Part shown: piece by piece, positions 23,390 to 31,703 of the stretch | Layout of the letters: the number at the start of each line of letters is the position of its first letter | How positions within the stretch are numbered: the stretch's first letter is position 1 | Origin: Tissierellia bacterium | Lineage (GTDB): Bacteria; Bacillota; Clostridia; Tissierellales; Sedimentibacteraceae | Direction: 5' to 3' | DNA: 32,099 nucleotides | NCBI GenBank assembly: GCA_028709465.1 | Contig: JAQVWY010000025.1 | Span: 1 to 32,099, forward strand | Notes under the pieces: generated by a model | What the model was told of the DNA's origin: nothing | The model's database searches: none | The model's input: only the letters and a program-made list of their open reading frames with translations | Position numbers and translations under genes: made by a program

Positions 23390-23467
23390 TCATAGATACC
23401 TCGATTAATTTTTCTATTTTATTATAATATTTATATTATTATTATTATTAATTTTTTAATATTTAAC

Positions 23468-23505
23468 AAAAAAGGCAATATTCAATATTATGGGAATATT
23501 ACCTT
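23468..23505 (-). terminator. Terminator downstream of glyA
   Basis: On the minus strand AAGGTAATATT pairs with AATATTGCCTT (11 bp, one G-T) and is followed by TTTTTT. It closes the alr-glyA unit before sdaAB. Confidence 0.8.
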
Positions 23506-23553
23506 AATCTTAAATCTCTAATATGATATTTTTATAAATAACAGTAACTTTGC

Positions 23554-23584
23554 AGCAATTCTGAGCCGTAGATGAAGAATCTCG
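23554..23584. repeat. Degenerate dispersed repeat, copy B (inverted)
   Basis: Contains TTCTGAGCCGTAGATGAAGAATCTC in two parts: TTCTGAGCCGTAG (23559-23571) and GATGAAGAATCTC (23571-23583). The reverse complement aligns with copy A at ATCTTCA, TACG and GAAT. It lies in the 250-base gap between glyA and its terminator and has no coding role. Confidence 0.5.
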
Positions 23585-23643
23585 TTTTTTTACTAGGATG
23601 ATATAATGTGTAATTTTTGGTTATAATTACTTTATTTCATTAA

Positions 23644-24864
23644 TTAAAATCTACTAGTTAAATCTAATACTCTATTCCTTAATTTATCTTCTGTCTCTGC
23701 TTTACTTAATGCAATGTCTATAATTTCAGCTAGCTCAACCATTTCTTTTTCTTTCATACCTTTTGTAGTAACTGCTGGAGTACCTATACGAAGTCCGCTT
23801 GTTATAAATGGACTTTGGGGGTCAAAAGGAATTGTATTTTTATTAGTAGTAATGTGAATATCATCAAGCATTCTTTCTGCTTCTTTTCCAGTCAATCCTT
23901 TATTTCTAACATCAACAAGCATTAAGTGATTATCGGTACCACCAGATACAATTCTTAACCCTTTTTTTATAAGTTCGCTGGCTAACTTTTTAGCATTGCT
24001 CAATACTTGTTGTTGATAAATAAGGAAACTATCATCCATTGCCTCTTTAAAACATACAGCTTTAGCAGCGATAATGTGCATTAAAGGACCGCCTTGAATT
24101 CCTGGAAATATTGCTTTATCAATTTGTTTCGCAAATTCTTTTTTACAAAGTATTAATCCGCCTCTTGGGCCACGTAATGTTTTGTGGGTAGTAGTTGTTA
24201 CGAAATCAGCATATTCAACTGGGTTTGGATGAAGTCCTGCTGCTACTAGTCCTGCAATGTGAGCCATATCTACCATGAAATATGCTCCAACTTCATCAGC
24301 TATTTCTCTAAATTGTTTGAAATCAATAAATCTAGAGTATGCACTAGCACCTGCAACAATTAGTTTTGGTTTTTCTTTTTTAGCGATATCTCTAACTTCA
24401 TCATAATCAATAGTTTCTGTTTTTTCGTTAACTCCATAAAATACTACATTAAAATACTTACCTGACATATTTACTGGACTTCCATGAGTTAAATGTCCAC
24501 CATGAGATAAATTCATTCCAAGTATTTTATCTCCAGGATTTAATATAGAAAAATAAACGCCAAAATTTGCATTAGAGCCTGAATGTGGCTGAACATTAGC
24601 ATGATCTGCTTTAAACAACTTTTTGGCTCTATCTCTAGCAAGATCCTCTACTATGTCAACATATTCGCATCCTCCGTAATATCTTTTAGATGGATAGCCC
24701 TCTGCATATTTGTTTGTTAAATGGCTTCCCATAGCTTCAAGAACCTTTTCTGAAACAAAATTTTCAGATGCTATAAGCTCAATATTTATACTTTGTCTTT
24801 CTTTTTCTTTCATCATTGCACTATAAAGCTCTTCATCAAATTCCTTAATAAAATCAAAATTCAT
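23644..24864 (-). CDS. glyA: Serine hydroxymethyltransferase
   Basis: PLP enzyme interconverting serine and glycine with tetrahydrofolate. 406 residues, normal length. Seen: [46 protein letters not shown], the PLP lysine K228 in [14 protein letters not shown] and the C-terminal [18 protein letters not shown] at 24864 is used rather than 24876: the longer version encodes its own ribosome binding site (GGAGG at 24870-24874, five bases before this ATG). It lies 55 bases after alr on the same strand with no terminator between, so the two are probably co-transcribed. It supplies or consumes serine for the adjacent serine dehydratase. Confidence 0.96.
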   Translation of the reverse strand: MNFDFIKEFDEELYSAMMKEKERQSINIELIASENFVSEKVLEAMGSHLTNKYAEGYPSKRYYGGCEYVDIVEDLARDRAKKLFKADHANVQPHSGSNANFGVYFSILNPGDKILGMNLSHGGHLTHGSPVNMSGKYFNVVFYGVNEKTETIDYDEVRDIAKKEKPKLIVAGASAYSRFIDFKQFREIADEVGAYFMVDMAHIAGLVAAGLHPNPVEYADFVTTTTHKTLRGPRGGLILCKKEFAKQIDKAIFPGIQGGPLMHIIAAKAVCFKEAMDDSFLIYQQQVLSNAKKLASELIKKGLRIVSGGTDNHLMLVDVRNKGLTGKEAERMLDDIHITTNKNTIPFDPQSPFITSGLRIGTPAVTTKGMKEKEMVELAEIIDIALSKAETEDKLRNRVLDLTSRF

Positions 24865-24919
24865 ATGTTCCTCCATAAGTTTATATTACTGGTATTCATT
24901 AGTTAACATTTGAGATATA

Positions 24920-26047
24920 TTAAACGTACTTTCTTGGAAGTCTTTTACCTAAGTTTGTCAATACTTCATATGATATAGTGCCTCTCATGTTAGCAACATC
25001 TTCAGCAGTCATTGCTCCATCAGTTCCATCTCCATATACAATTACTTCATCACCTATTTGAGGATTATCAACATTAGTTAGATCTACCATGAATTGATCC
25101 ATGCAGACTTTTCCAAGTATATTACACTTAGTTCCTTTAATAACCACATATCCTTTATTTGATAATAAACGGGAATAGCCGTCAGCATAGCCTAATGGAA
25201 TTGTGCCTACAACAATTTTTCCAGTTGTTTTATACAAATGTCCATAACCAATTCCTTCTCCAGCCTCTAGTTCTTTTACATTAGCAAGTCTTGCTTTTAG
25301 TGTTACACATGGTTTAAATATATATTCATTTTTATTTACTTCATCAGATGGATAAAATCCAGAAAGAATAATTCCAGGACGTACCATATCAAGGTAATAT
25401 TCAGGTAAGTCAATTATAGCAGCGCTGTTTGCAATATGTTTAATAGGAATATTTATATTTCTTTTTTCAAGCATTTCCATGAAATTTAAATATCTCCTAG
25501 CTTGTTCCTTAGCAGCTGATTTATCTTTTTCATCAGCTCTTGCAAAATGAGTATATGCTCCTGTTATTTTTAAATTTTTCATTTCATTAATTTTGGCTAC
25601 TATATCTGCATTTTTTTCTGTAGGTAAAAATCCAAGTCTATTCATTCCAGTTTCAACTTTGATATGAATATTAGCAGTTTTGTTTAGACTTCCAGCTACT
25701 TCGTTTAATTTTACAGCATGATTATAATTATATATTGTTAATGTAATGTTATTATTAATGGCATCATCGAAAAATTCTTCAGTTGTATAACCTAGAACTA
25801 ATATATCTTTTTCTTTTATTACTTCTCTAAGTTCTAGTGCTTCTCCTATAACGGCCACAGCAAGCATATCAACGCCATTTTCTACATACATTTTAGATAG
25901 TTCTATCGCTCCCATACCATAACTATCAGCTTTTACTACTGCACATATCTTTCTGTTTGGACCAACGGCTCTTCTAACTTCCATAAAGTTATGAATTGCT
26001 TTTTCTCTGCTGATTTCGACCCAGGCAGGTCTTAATTTTTCATTCAT
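24920..26047 (-). CDS. alr: Alanine racemase
   Basis: PLP racemase making D-alanine for peptidoglycan. 375 residues. The PLP lysine K39 lies in CAVVKADSYGMG. The canonical motif is KANAYGHG, so the usual His is Met here. The second catalytic residue, Tyr, is in GEGIGYGHLYKT, and MNRLGFLP, GYADGYSRLL and KVCMDQFMVDLT are all typical. ATG at 26047 has GGGAGG nine bases upstream and a strong promoter 75 bases further up. Its place beside glyA and sdaAB-AA makes activity on serine conceivable, but nothing in the sequence shows it. Confidence 0.93.
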   Translation of the reverse strand: MNEKLRPAWVEISREKAIHNFMEVRRAVGPNRKICAVVKADSYGMGAIELSKMYVENGVDMLAVAVIGEALELREVIKEKDILVLGYTTEEFFDDAINNNITLTIYNYNHAVKLNEVAGSLNKTANIHIKVETGMNRLGFLPTEKNADIVAKINEMKNLKITGAYTHFARADEKDKSAAKEQARRYLNFMEMLEKRNINIPIKHIANSAAIIDLPEYYLDMVRPGIILSGFYPSDEVNKNEYIFKPCVTLKARLANVKELEAGEGIGYGHLYKTTGKIVVGTIPLGYADGYSRLLSNKGYVVIKGTKCNILGKVCMDQFMVDLTNVDNPQIGDEVIVYGDGTDGAMTAEDVANMRGTISYEVLTNLGKRLPRKYV

Positions 26048-26120
26048 TTAATACTTCCTCCCGTTAAAACTCAATATTTGAACAACATTAAATAATTAAT
26101 GAAGTTTAGTTTCTGAAATG

Positions 26121-26149
26121 ATTATATCAAACCAAAATAATTAAATCAA
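26121..26149 (-). promoter_or_regulatory. Promoter of the alr-glyA unit
   Basis: Minus strand: TTGATT (26149-26144), 17-base spacer, TATAAT (26126-26121). It stands about 75 bases upstream of alr. Confidence 0.7.
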
Positions 26150-26294
26150 TGTATTCATAAAAAATATTTGAATGTATATTGTATTTTTATAATTATATAA
26201 TAAAAATATTTATTTACTTTTAATACATTTTTTATTATTATATTAAGGCATAGTGAAAGAAAGTATTAAATATAAAGATATAAGGAGTAAAAAG

Positions 26295-27851
26295 TTGAGT
26301 ATTTTAGATGTAAAAGATGTAACACATGGCTTTGGAGCAAGGGCTATTTTAGAAAATGTATCCTTTAGATTATTAAAGGGCGAGCATGTTGCTTTAATAG
26401 GCGCAAATGGTGAAGGTAAATCAACATTCTTAAATATTATAATAGGCTCTTTAATGCCAGATGAGGGTACGGTAGAATGGTCAAAACGTGTTACAGTTGG
26501 ATATTTAGACCAACATTCAGCTTTAAAAGCAGGTACTACTATAAGAGAAAATTTAAGATTAGCATTTGATAAACTATTTAATATGGAAAAGGAAATGTTT
26601 AAGATTTATGAAGATATGGCAGAAGCAAATGAAGATGAAGTAAGCCGTATGATGGAAGATGCTGCAGAGATACAAACTATTCTCGATAGCAGCGGGTTCT
26701 ATTTTATAGATACAAAAATTGATGAAATAGCTAATGGATTAGGTTTATTAGAAATTGGTCTTGGCAAAAAGGTGGATGAATTAAGTGGTGGTCAGCGTAC
26801 AAAAGTATTATTAACAAAGCTATTGCTAGAAAATCCGACTATATTGTTACTTGATGAACCAACAAATTATTTAGATGTGAACCATATTGTTTGGTTGACT
26901 AATTTCTTGCAAAATTACGAAAATGCCTTCATATTAATATCTCATGATGTTCCATTTATTAATAATGTATGCAATATTATATATCATGTAGAGAATTGTA
27001 ATTTAACTAGATATGTAGGGAATTATGATGAGTTTAAAAGAATATATGAACTAAACAAACAAAAAGCTGAAAGAGAATATGAAAAACAACAAAAAGAAAT
27101 TGATAGGTTAGAGGATTTTATTGCAAGAAATAAAGCTCGTGTTGCAACGAGAGGCATGGCAAACAGCCGTATGAAGCAGCTAGATAAAATGGAAATATTA
27201 GAGAAGCCTAGGGAGAAACCAAAACCTTCATTTAGGTTTAAGGAAACAAAAGCGCCAAGTAGATTTTTAATTGAAGCAAAAGATTTGGTTATAGGTTATA
27301 ATGAACCTCTTACTAAACCAATGAGCTTTGTAGTTGAAAGAAATCATAAAATTGCATTGCGTGGGGTAAATGGTCTTGGAAAATCTACATTGCTAAAAAC
27401 ACTATTAGGAATAATTCCTCCTGTTAGCGGCAGCGTTGAATTTGGTGAAAATGTAGTATATGGTTATTTTGAACAAGAAGATTCTAAAAATAATTCGAAC
27501 ACAGCTATAGATGAAGTTTGGAATGAATATCCATCTCTTACTAATCATGAGGTTAGACTTGAACTTGCAAGATGTGGTTTAACCACGGAAAATATTATGA
27601 GTATGATGAAGGTTTTATCAGGGGGAGAAAATGCTAAAGTTAGGTTATGTAAAATCCTTCTTAAGGAATTAAATTTATTAGTTTTAGATGAGCCAACAAA
27701 CCATTTAGATGTAGAAGCTAAAGGTGAACTTGAAAAAGCCCTTCGTGAATTCAAGGGAACAGTTCTTCTTGTTTCCCACGAACCTCTTTTCTATGAAAGT
27801 TTCATATCGGATGTTTGGAATATTGAAGATTTTACAACGAAAATAGTATAA
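26295..27851 (+). CDS. ABC-F family ATP-binding protein
   Basis: Soluble tandem ATPase of the ABC-F type, which acts on ribosomes (translation factor or antibiotic protection) rather than in transport. 518 residues with no membrane segments. Domain 1: GANGEGKST, LSGGQRTKVLL, LLLDEPTNYLD. A charged linker (residues ~235-310, KQQKEIDRLEDFIARNKARV) follows. Domain 2: GVNGLGKST, LSGGENAKVRL, LVLDEPTNHLD. TTG at 26295 is chosen: AAGGAG (26282-26287) lies seven bases upstream, and MSILDVKDVTHGFG is the normal family N-terminus; a GTG at 26253 would add 14 unusual residues. The exact subgroup and any resistance role are unknown. Confidence 0.9.
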   Translation: MSILDVKDVTHGFGARAILENVSFRLLKGEHVALIGANGEGKSTFLNIIIGSLMPDEGTVEWSKRVTVGYLDQHSALKAGTTIRENLRLAFDKLFNMEKEMFKIYEDMAEANEDEVSRMMEDAAEIQTILDSSGFYFIDTKIDEIANGLGLLEIGLGKKVDELSGGQRTKVLLTKLLLENPTILLLDEPTNYLDVNHIVWLTNFLQNYENAFILISHDVPFINNVCNIIYHVENCNLTRYVGNYDEFKRIYELNKQKAEREYEKQQKEIDRLEDFIARNKARVATRGMANSRMKQLDKMEILEKPREKPKPSFRFKETKAPSRFLIEAKDLVIGYNEPLTKPMSFVVERNHKIALRGVNGLGKSTLLKTLLGIIPPVSGSVEFGENVVYGYFEQEDSKNNSNTAIDEVWNEYPSLTNHEVRLELARCGLTTENIMSMMKVLSGGENAKVRLCKILLKELNLLVLDEPTNHLDVEAKGELEKALREFKGTVLLVSHEPLFYESFISDVWNIEDFTTKIV

Positions 27852-27876
27852 ATAAATACATGAATGCAGAATGTTG

Positions 27877-27907
27877 GCATCTTCAAGCTTCACCTTCAGC
27901 GTGACAG
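27877..27907. repeat. Degenerate dispersed repeat, copy C
   Basis: GGCATCTTCA followed by CACCTTCAGCGTGACAGGAT. It shares GGCATCTTCA, CCTT.AG and TGACA with copy A at 13662-13694. It lies in the gap between two convergent genes. Confidence 0.5.
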
Positions 27908-27957
27908 GATAGTTTGGTTATTTACAACAATGACACACAAATACTCAAGTTTTATAA

Positions 27958-27983
27958 TAAAAAAAGGGCTCTGCCCTTTTTTT
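27958..27983. terminator. Bidirectional terminator between ABC-F and SLH genes
   Basis: AAAAAAAGGGC-TCT-GCCCTTTTTTT: a perfect G/C-rich stem with A and T runs on either side, serving both convergent genes. Confidence 0.93.
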
Positions 27984-27997
27984 CAATTAATTCTGTA

Positions 27998-30340
27998 TTA
28001 ATTAAAAATTAGTATAACATCAACTATTCCATCAAATGAGCCATAAATGTCATAAAGCTGTGCTTTTGAACCAGGAACTAGATCTTGTTTTGAACCTGAT
28101 TTTACACTATAAATATTGCCTAGTGAGTTTATTGTGCATATATATACTTTCACATTTGACGAATATTCCATATAAGTTATACCATCAATTTGCAGCTGGT
28201 TAGAATATATTGCACTTATTTTTATTTTATCTGTTTCAGGAGTTACTTTTGTTATGCTTGTAATTTTATCATCACTTACAACTACTTTTACATAAGAGTT
28301 TAATTTAGATGAAATTGTTTTGCCCGTTGCAGAAGAACTTGAAACATAGTAGGATCCGCTTTTATTGAAAAACTGTACTTGAATTGTCTTATTATCAATA
28401 TTTTTAGTGCTTTTTATTATATCATAAATTGTTCCATTGAAGCTATTAGGTTGATCAATACTAAAATTGTTTTCTGTAATAACTTCTTCTTTAATTTTTA
28501 ATCCACTTGTTAAGTACAAAACATCAGCATGCCCTGATGTAATATACGCTTTTCCAACTAAATAACTGTCTAATTCGTATGGCTTAAGCAATTTATATTT
28601 TCCATTTGTCTCATAAACAATAAACGAATTATTTGTTACTTTATATGTATTCCCAATATATTTTGTTGATTCATTAAAACTGTTTGCGATATATTGTGCA
28701 GGCATATAATCTATTATTTTTATAGATCCTTGTTTTACAGGATCAAATTTAATTATATCATTTTTTTTCAAAGAATTAATATATTGTTCAGATGAACTAT
28801 GACTAACATAAGTTATTACACTTGAATTTCCAGCTAGCGTATAATTTTTTGTATTTCCATATTCGTCTAAAATTTTAACAGTTGCAAGACCGTTAGTACC
28901 ACTTGTTGCATTTAATACAATTCCATAAGTTGAAGGTGGTTTGCCAAATTTAGTAATAAATAATTTTACTAAATTATTATTTTTATCTAATATAAATTTT
29001 ACACAGTCATTAATGGATGCATTTTCTGTAAAAACAAAATTTTTACTTGGATTATATTCTTGGTTATTTACTGTATAAATTAAAGAACCGTTTATATTTT
29101 CAACTTTAGTTACTGTTCCTTGTATGTGATTTCTAACTACTTCTAAGGATAAAGTTGATTTTTTTGAATTGTATTCATCTGTTTCATAAAAATAAACTAC
29201 ATCATTTTCTCGTATTTCCTCTAGGGAAGTAGCATCTCCATAAACATATATTTTATTAAAATTAATTTGAGAGGATAATGAAGGTAAATTCTTATTTGCA
29301 ATAGTTTTACCTCCATTAGTATATAAATCACTTTTACTCATCAATACTTCATCAGTTACTTTGTATCCTATAACGCCAATAACACTTCCGTCATATGTGT
29401 CTGTATCATAGACAACTTTTATTTTAGCATTTTCTAAAGAATTAAAGTTTCCAAGTGCTCCATTAAATACAATTGGTATGTCAGTTAATTTAAATGCTCT
29501 TACATTTCCAGGGTCATCCGTAACAAATAGTACTCTCGTTGATAATAAACTCGTTACAGTTCCAGAAAACTCTCTATATCTAGGATTAGTTATATAAACA
29601 ACTTTACCATCATTATTATAATAAACATCCCATTTATTAAATAAATAATCTGTATAATTAAAGCTATCATTTAATTTTAGCCGATCCAGCCCTATTACTT
29701 CTGTTTTCATTGTTCCTACTAATGATAGAAGGATTTTATCGGTCTTTAATATACTGTTATTTTCCTTTACTTTTACTAAATTACAATTAAGTGCATTATA
29801 AAGCATTATGGAAATATCTCTTCTAGAAGCGTACTCAGAATTGCTGTTAATATTTTCAAATAGATTTAATTCTTTAGCTTTTTCATAATAATTACTTGGC
29901 CATTGTCCTTCCAATGCTTCATCAGAATAGCCTATTAATCTGACTATCATGGTTAATGCTTCATTAAATTTTATTTTATTATCAGGACCATATTCGTCAG
30001 CTGATATCCCTTTAACTATATTTATAGCATTTGCTAATTCAACATATTCTTCTGCCCAGTGGTCGTGCATGTCTTTGTAAGTTGAAGTCATGTTTTTGGA
30101 ATATTCATTTAATCCTGCTGCAACAGTTATTATTTTAGCCATCTCGGCTCGGGTTACTGTATTATTAGGTTTAAACATATTGTTAGGATATCCATTAATA
30201 ATTTCGTAACTGGACAATAAATTTACGGCTTCCTCTGCAAGATCACCTTTAATGTCGGAAAATTCTATTGTTGAAGAATAGGCTGTAGTCATTGAAAATA
30301 TAGATATTAATAATATAATAAATATCAACAACTTTTTCAT
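27998..30340 (-). CDS. S-layer homology (SLH) domain cell-surface protein
   Basis: Exported protein of 780 residues held to the wall by SLH domains. Signal peptide at residues 1-~22 (MKKLLIFIILLISIFSMTTA). SLH repeats at ~26-72 (FSDIKGDLAEEAVNLLSS ... NGYPNNMFKPNNTVTRAE), ~88-140 (YKDMHDHWAEEYVELA) and a weaker third at ~150-185 (RRDISIMLYNALN). Residues ~190-780 are a long beta-rich Ser/Thr/Asn-rich region with no domain I recognise; several segments look like repeated small beta domains (for example KVVYDTDTYDGSVIGVIG and KVVVSDDKITSITKVT). Start ATG with AAGGTGAT upstream. A single-gene unit closed by the shared terminator. The function of the long region is unknown. Confidence 0.88.
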   Translation of the reverse strand: MKKLLIFIILLISIFSMTTAYSSTIEFSDIKGDLAEEAVNLLSSYEIINGYPNNMFKPNNTVTRAEMAKIITVAAGLNEYSKNMTSTYKDMHDHWAEEYVELANAINIVKGISADEYGPDNKIKFNEALTMIVRLIGYSDEALEGQWPSNYYEKAKELNLFENINSNSEYASRRDISIMLYNALNCNLVKVKENNSILKTDKILLSLVGTMKTEVIGLDRLKLNDSFNYTDYLFNKWDVYYNNDGKVVYITNPRYREFSGTVTSLLSTRVLFVTDDPGNVRAFKLTDIPIVFNGALGNFNSLENAKIKVVYDTDTYDGSVIGVIGYKVTDEVLMSKSDLYTNGGKTIANKNLPSLSSQINFNKIYVYGDATSLEEIRENDVVYFYETDEYNSKKSTLSLEVVRNHIQGTVTKVENINGSLIYTVNNQEYNPSKNFVFTENASINDCVKFILDKNNNLVKLFITKFGKPPSTYGIVLNATSGTNGLATVKILDEYGNTKNYTLAGNSSVITYVSHSSSEQYINSLKKNDIIKFDPVKQGSIKIIDYMPAQYIANSFNESTKYIGNTYKVTNNSFIVYETNGKYKLLKPYELDSYLVGKAYITSGHADVLYLTSGLKIKEEVITENNFSIDQPNSFNGTIYDIIKSTKNIDNKTIQVQFFNKSGSYYVSSSSATGKTISSKLNSYVKVVVSDDKITSITKVTPETDKIKISAIYSNQLQIDGITYMEYSSNVKVYICTINSLGNIYSVKSGSKQDLVPGSKAQLYDIYGSFDGIVDVILIFN

Positions 30341-30441
30341 TTTATCACCTTATTCATATTATATTAAATATTTAGATATATAAAAATAGATAGTATTTTT
30401 ATACTAATATCTTTGATTTAATTATAATATAAATAAATTTA

Positions 30442-30472
30442 TACAGTATTACATTAAAATTACAATACTGCC
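30442..30472 (-). terminator. Weak hairpin at the end of the radical SAM gene
   Basis: CAGTATT/AATACTG arms with an imperfect extension around the stop codon; only a loosely T-rich tail follows, so termination is uncertain. Confidence 0.35.
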
Positions 30473-31380
30473 TTTTTTCCCTGAAAACTTTGCCTTTCCT
30501 TTAAATTCCTATCAATTTCTGAAAGAACCTTAAGTTTGTTCAACGTCCATTTAGGGGCCACTAGATCTGATTTCTTGCCATCTCCAGTAATACGATGAAT
30601 AACTATGTCTGGGTTTATAAGTTCTAGTGAGTCGCAAATAATGTTAACATATTCTTCTTGAGACATTAAATGAAATGACTTCTTTAAGTAATAGTGTTCT
30701 AAATCAGTGTTTTTTATTATGTGAAGCATGTGAAGCTTAATACCCCATACATTTAAATCTGAAACGTATTTTACTGATTCTAAAATTTTTTCACTAGTTT
30801 CATATGGAAGTCCAATTATGAGATGAACAACAGTTCTGATGTTTTTACTTTTTAACAATCTAATTGCTTTGTCAAATTGTATTAAGTCATAGCCTCTTCT
30901 TAAGAATTTTGCTGTTTTGTCATGTATGGTTTGCAATCCCAATTCTACCCACAGGAACGTTTTAGAATTAATTTCTTTTAAAAGTTCTGCAATTTCTTCA
31001 TTTATACAATCTGGTCTGGTAGCTATTGCAATGCCCTTAATGTCCTTATTGTTTAAAGCTTCATAAAATTTTATCCTCAAGTTTTCAACAGTATCATATG
31101 TATTAGTATAATTTTGAAAGTAAGCAATATATGTACTGCTTATCCACTTATTTGACATAATTTGTTTTTGTTCTACAATTTGTTCTGTTATAGATTTATT
31201 TCTATCAGATGTAAAATCTCCTGAACCTCGCTCGCTGCAAAATATGCAACCTTTTTTTCCTATTGTTCCATCTCTGTTAGGACAAGTAAAATTGCCATCT
31301 ATAGATAACTTAACAGTCTTTTCTCCGAATATTTTTTTTAATTCATAATTTAACGTATGATATCGTTTATCGTCCCACAT
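30460..31380 (-). CDS. TIGR01212 family radical SAM protein (YhcC-like)
   Basis: 306 residues. The radical SAM cluster cysteines are C33, C45 and C48 in CPNRDGTIGKKGCIFC, the spacing specific to the TIGR01212/YhcC group rather than the common CxxxCxxC. Also seen are GLQTIHDKTAKFLRRGYD and VHLIIGLPYETSEKIL of the Elp3/MiaB-like barrel. The substrate is unknown in the family. Start ATG at 31380 has GAGGT seven bases upstream. The N-terminus MWDDKRYHTLNYELKKIFGEK is typical. The gene stands alone. Confidence 0.92.
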   Translation of the reverse strand: MWDDKRYHTLNYELKKIFGEKTVKLSIDGNFTCPNRDGTIGKKGCIFCSERGSGDFTSDRNKSITEQIVEQKQIMSNKWISSTYIAYFQNYTNTYDTVENLRIKFYEALNNKDIKGIAIATRPDCINEEIAELLKEINSKTFLWVELGLQTIHDKTAKFLRRGYDLIQFDKAIRLLKSKNIRTVVHLIIGLPYETSEKILESVKYVSDLNVWGIKLHMLHIIKNTDLEHYYLKKSFHLMSQEEYVNIICDSLELINPDIVIHRITGDGKKSDLVAPKWTLNKLKVLSEIDRNLKERQSFQGKKAVL

Positions 31381-31410
31381 ATTAATACCTCATTTTAATA
31401 AATAAAAAAG

Positions 31411-31495
31411 TTATGCACAATTTAGAAATTACATTTTTTGAAGTTATGCACAGAAAAATAGCTTTTTTTCACACTTATCAACAGATTTATCCACA
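31411..31495 (+). promoter_or_regulatory. Cluster of four DnaA-box-like sequences
   Basis: TTATGCACA at 31411 and 31444, TTATCAACA at 31475 and the exact consensus TTATCCACA at 31487, all on the plus strand within 85 bases. The two identical TTATGCACA copies are 33 bases apart. An AT-rich tract follows on the 3' side. Confidence 0.65.
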
Positions 31496-31652
31496 AATGT
31501 TTATAATTTTTATTATAGAATTTAATTTTTATAGAATATGATTATAATTATATCAAAATATTAATATTATTTCTATTTTTATATGAATAAAATAAATGAA
31601 TAGGGTAATAACTATATTGATAATACTTTTTCAATCTTCTTCCAAACATATA

Positions 31653-31681
31653 ACATCCCATAAAATAATTTTATGGGATGT
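31653..31681. terminator. Perfect inverted repeat downstream of the manganese catalase-like gene
   Basis: Arms ACATCCCATAAAA/TTTTATGGGATGT (13 bp, loop TAA). It lies 22 bases beyond the stop of the minus-strand gene, in terminator position, but the following T run is poor on either strand. Confidence 0.55.
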
Positions 31682-31703
31682 ATATCTCTTAAATTGAATA
31701 AAT

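Larger units (their letters stand above)
31381..31703. other. Non-coding 323-bp stretch with DnaA-box cluster and AT-rich tract
   Basis: Separates the radical SAM gene from the manganese catalase-like gene. Its first ~115 bases carry four DnaA-box-like 9-mers on the plus strand; the following ~100 bases are almost purely A/T; then comes a perfect hairpin at 31653-31681. No open frame or RNA gene was recognised. Confidence 0.6.

Noticed and set aside
23434..23452. Short ATT trinucleotide run upstream of sdaAB
   Set aside because: Only about five units in a very AT-rich spacer; expected by composition.
24865..24876. Four-residue extension of glyA (MEEH)
   Set aside because: The extension is the ribosome binding site GGAGG of the next ATG; the shorter form has the normal family length.
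31381..31703. A confirmed replication origin
   Set aside because: Boxes and AT-rich tract fit, but no dnaA or other origin-linked gene is present, so only a DnaA-box cluster is claimed.
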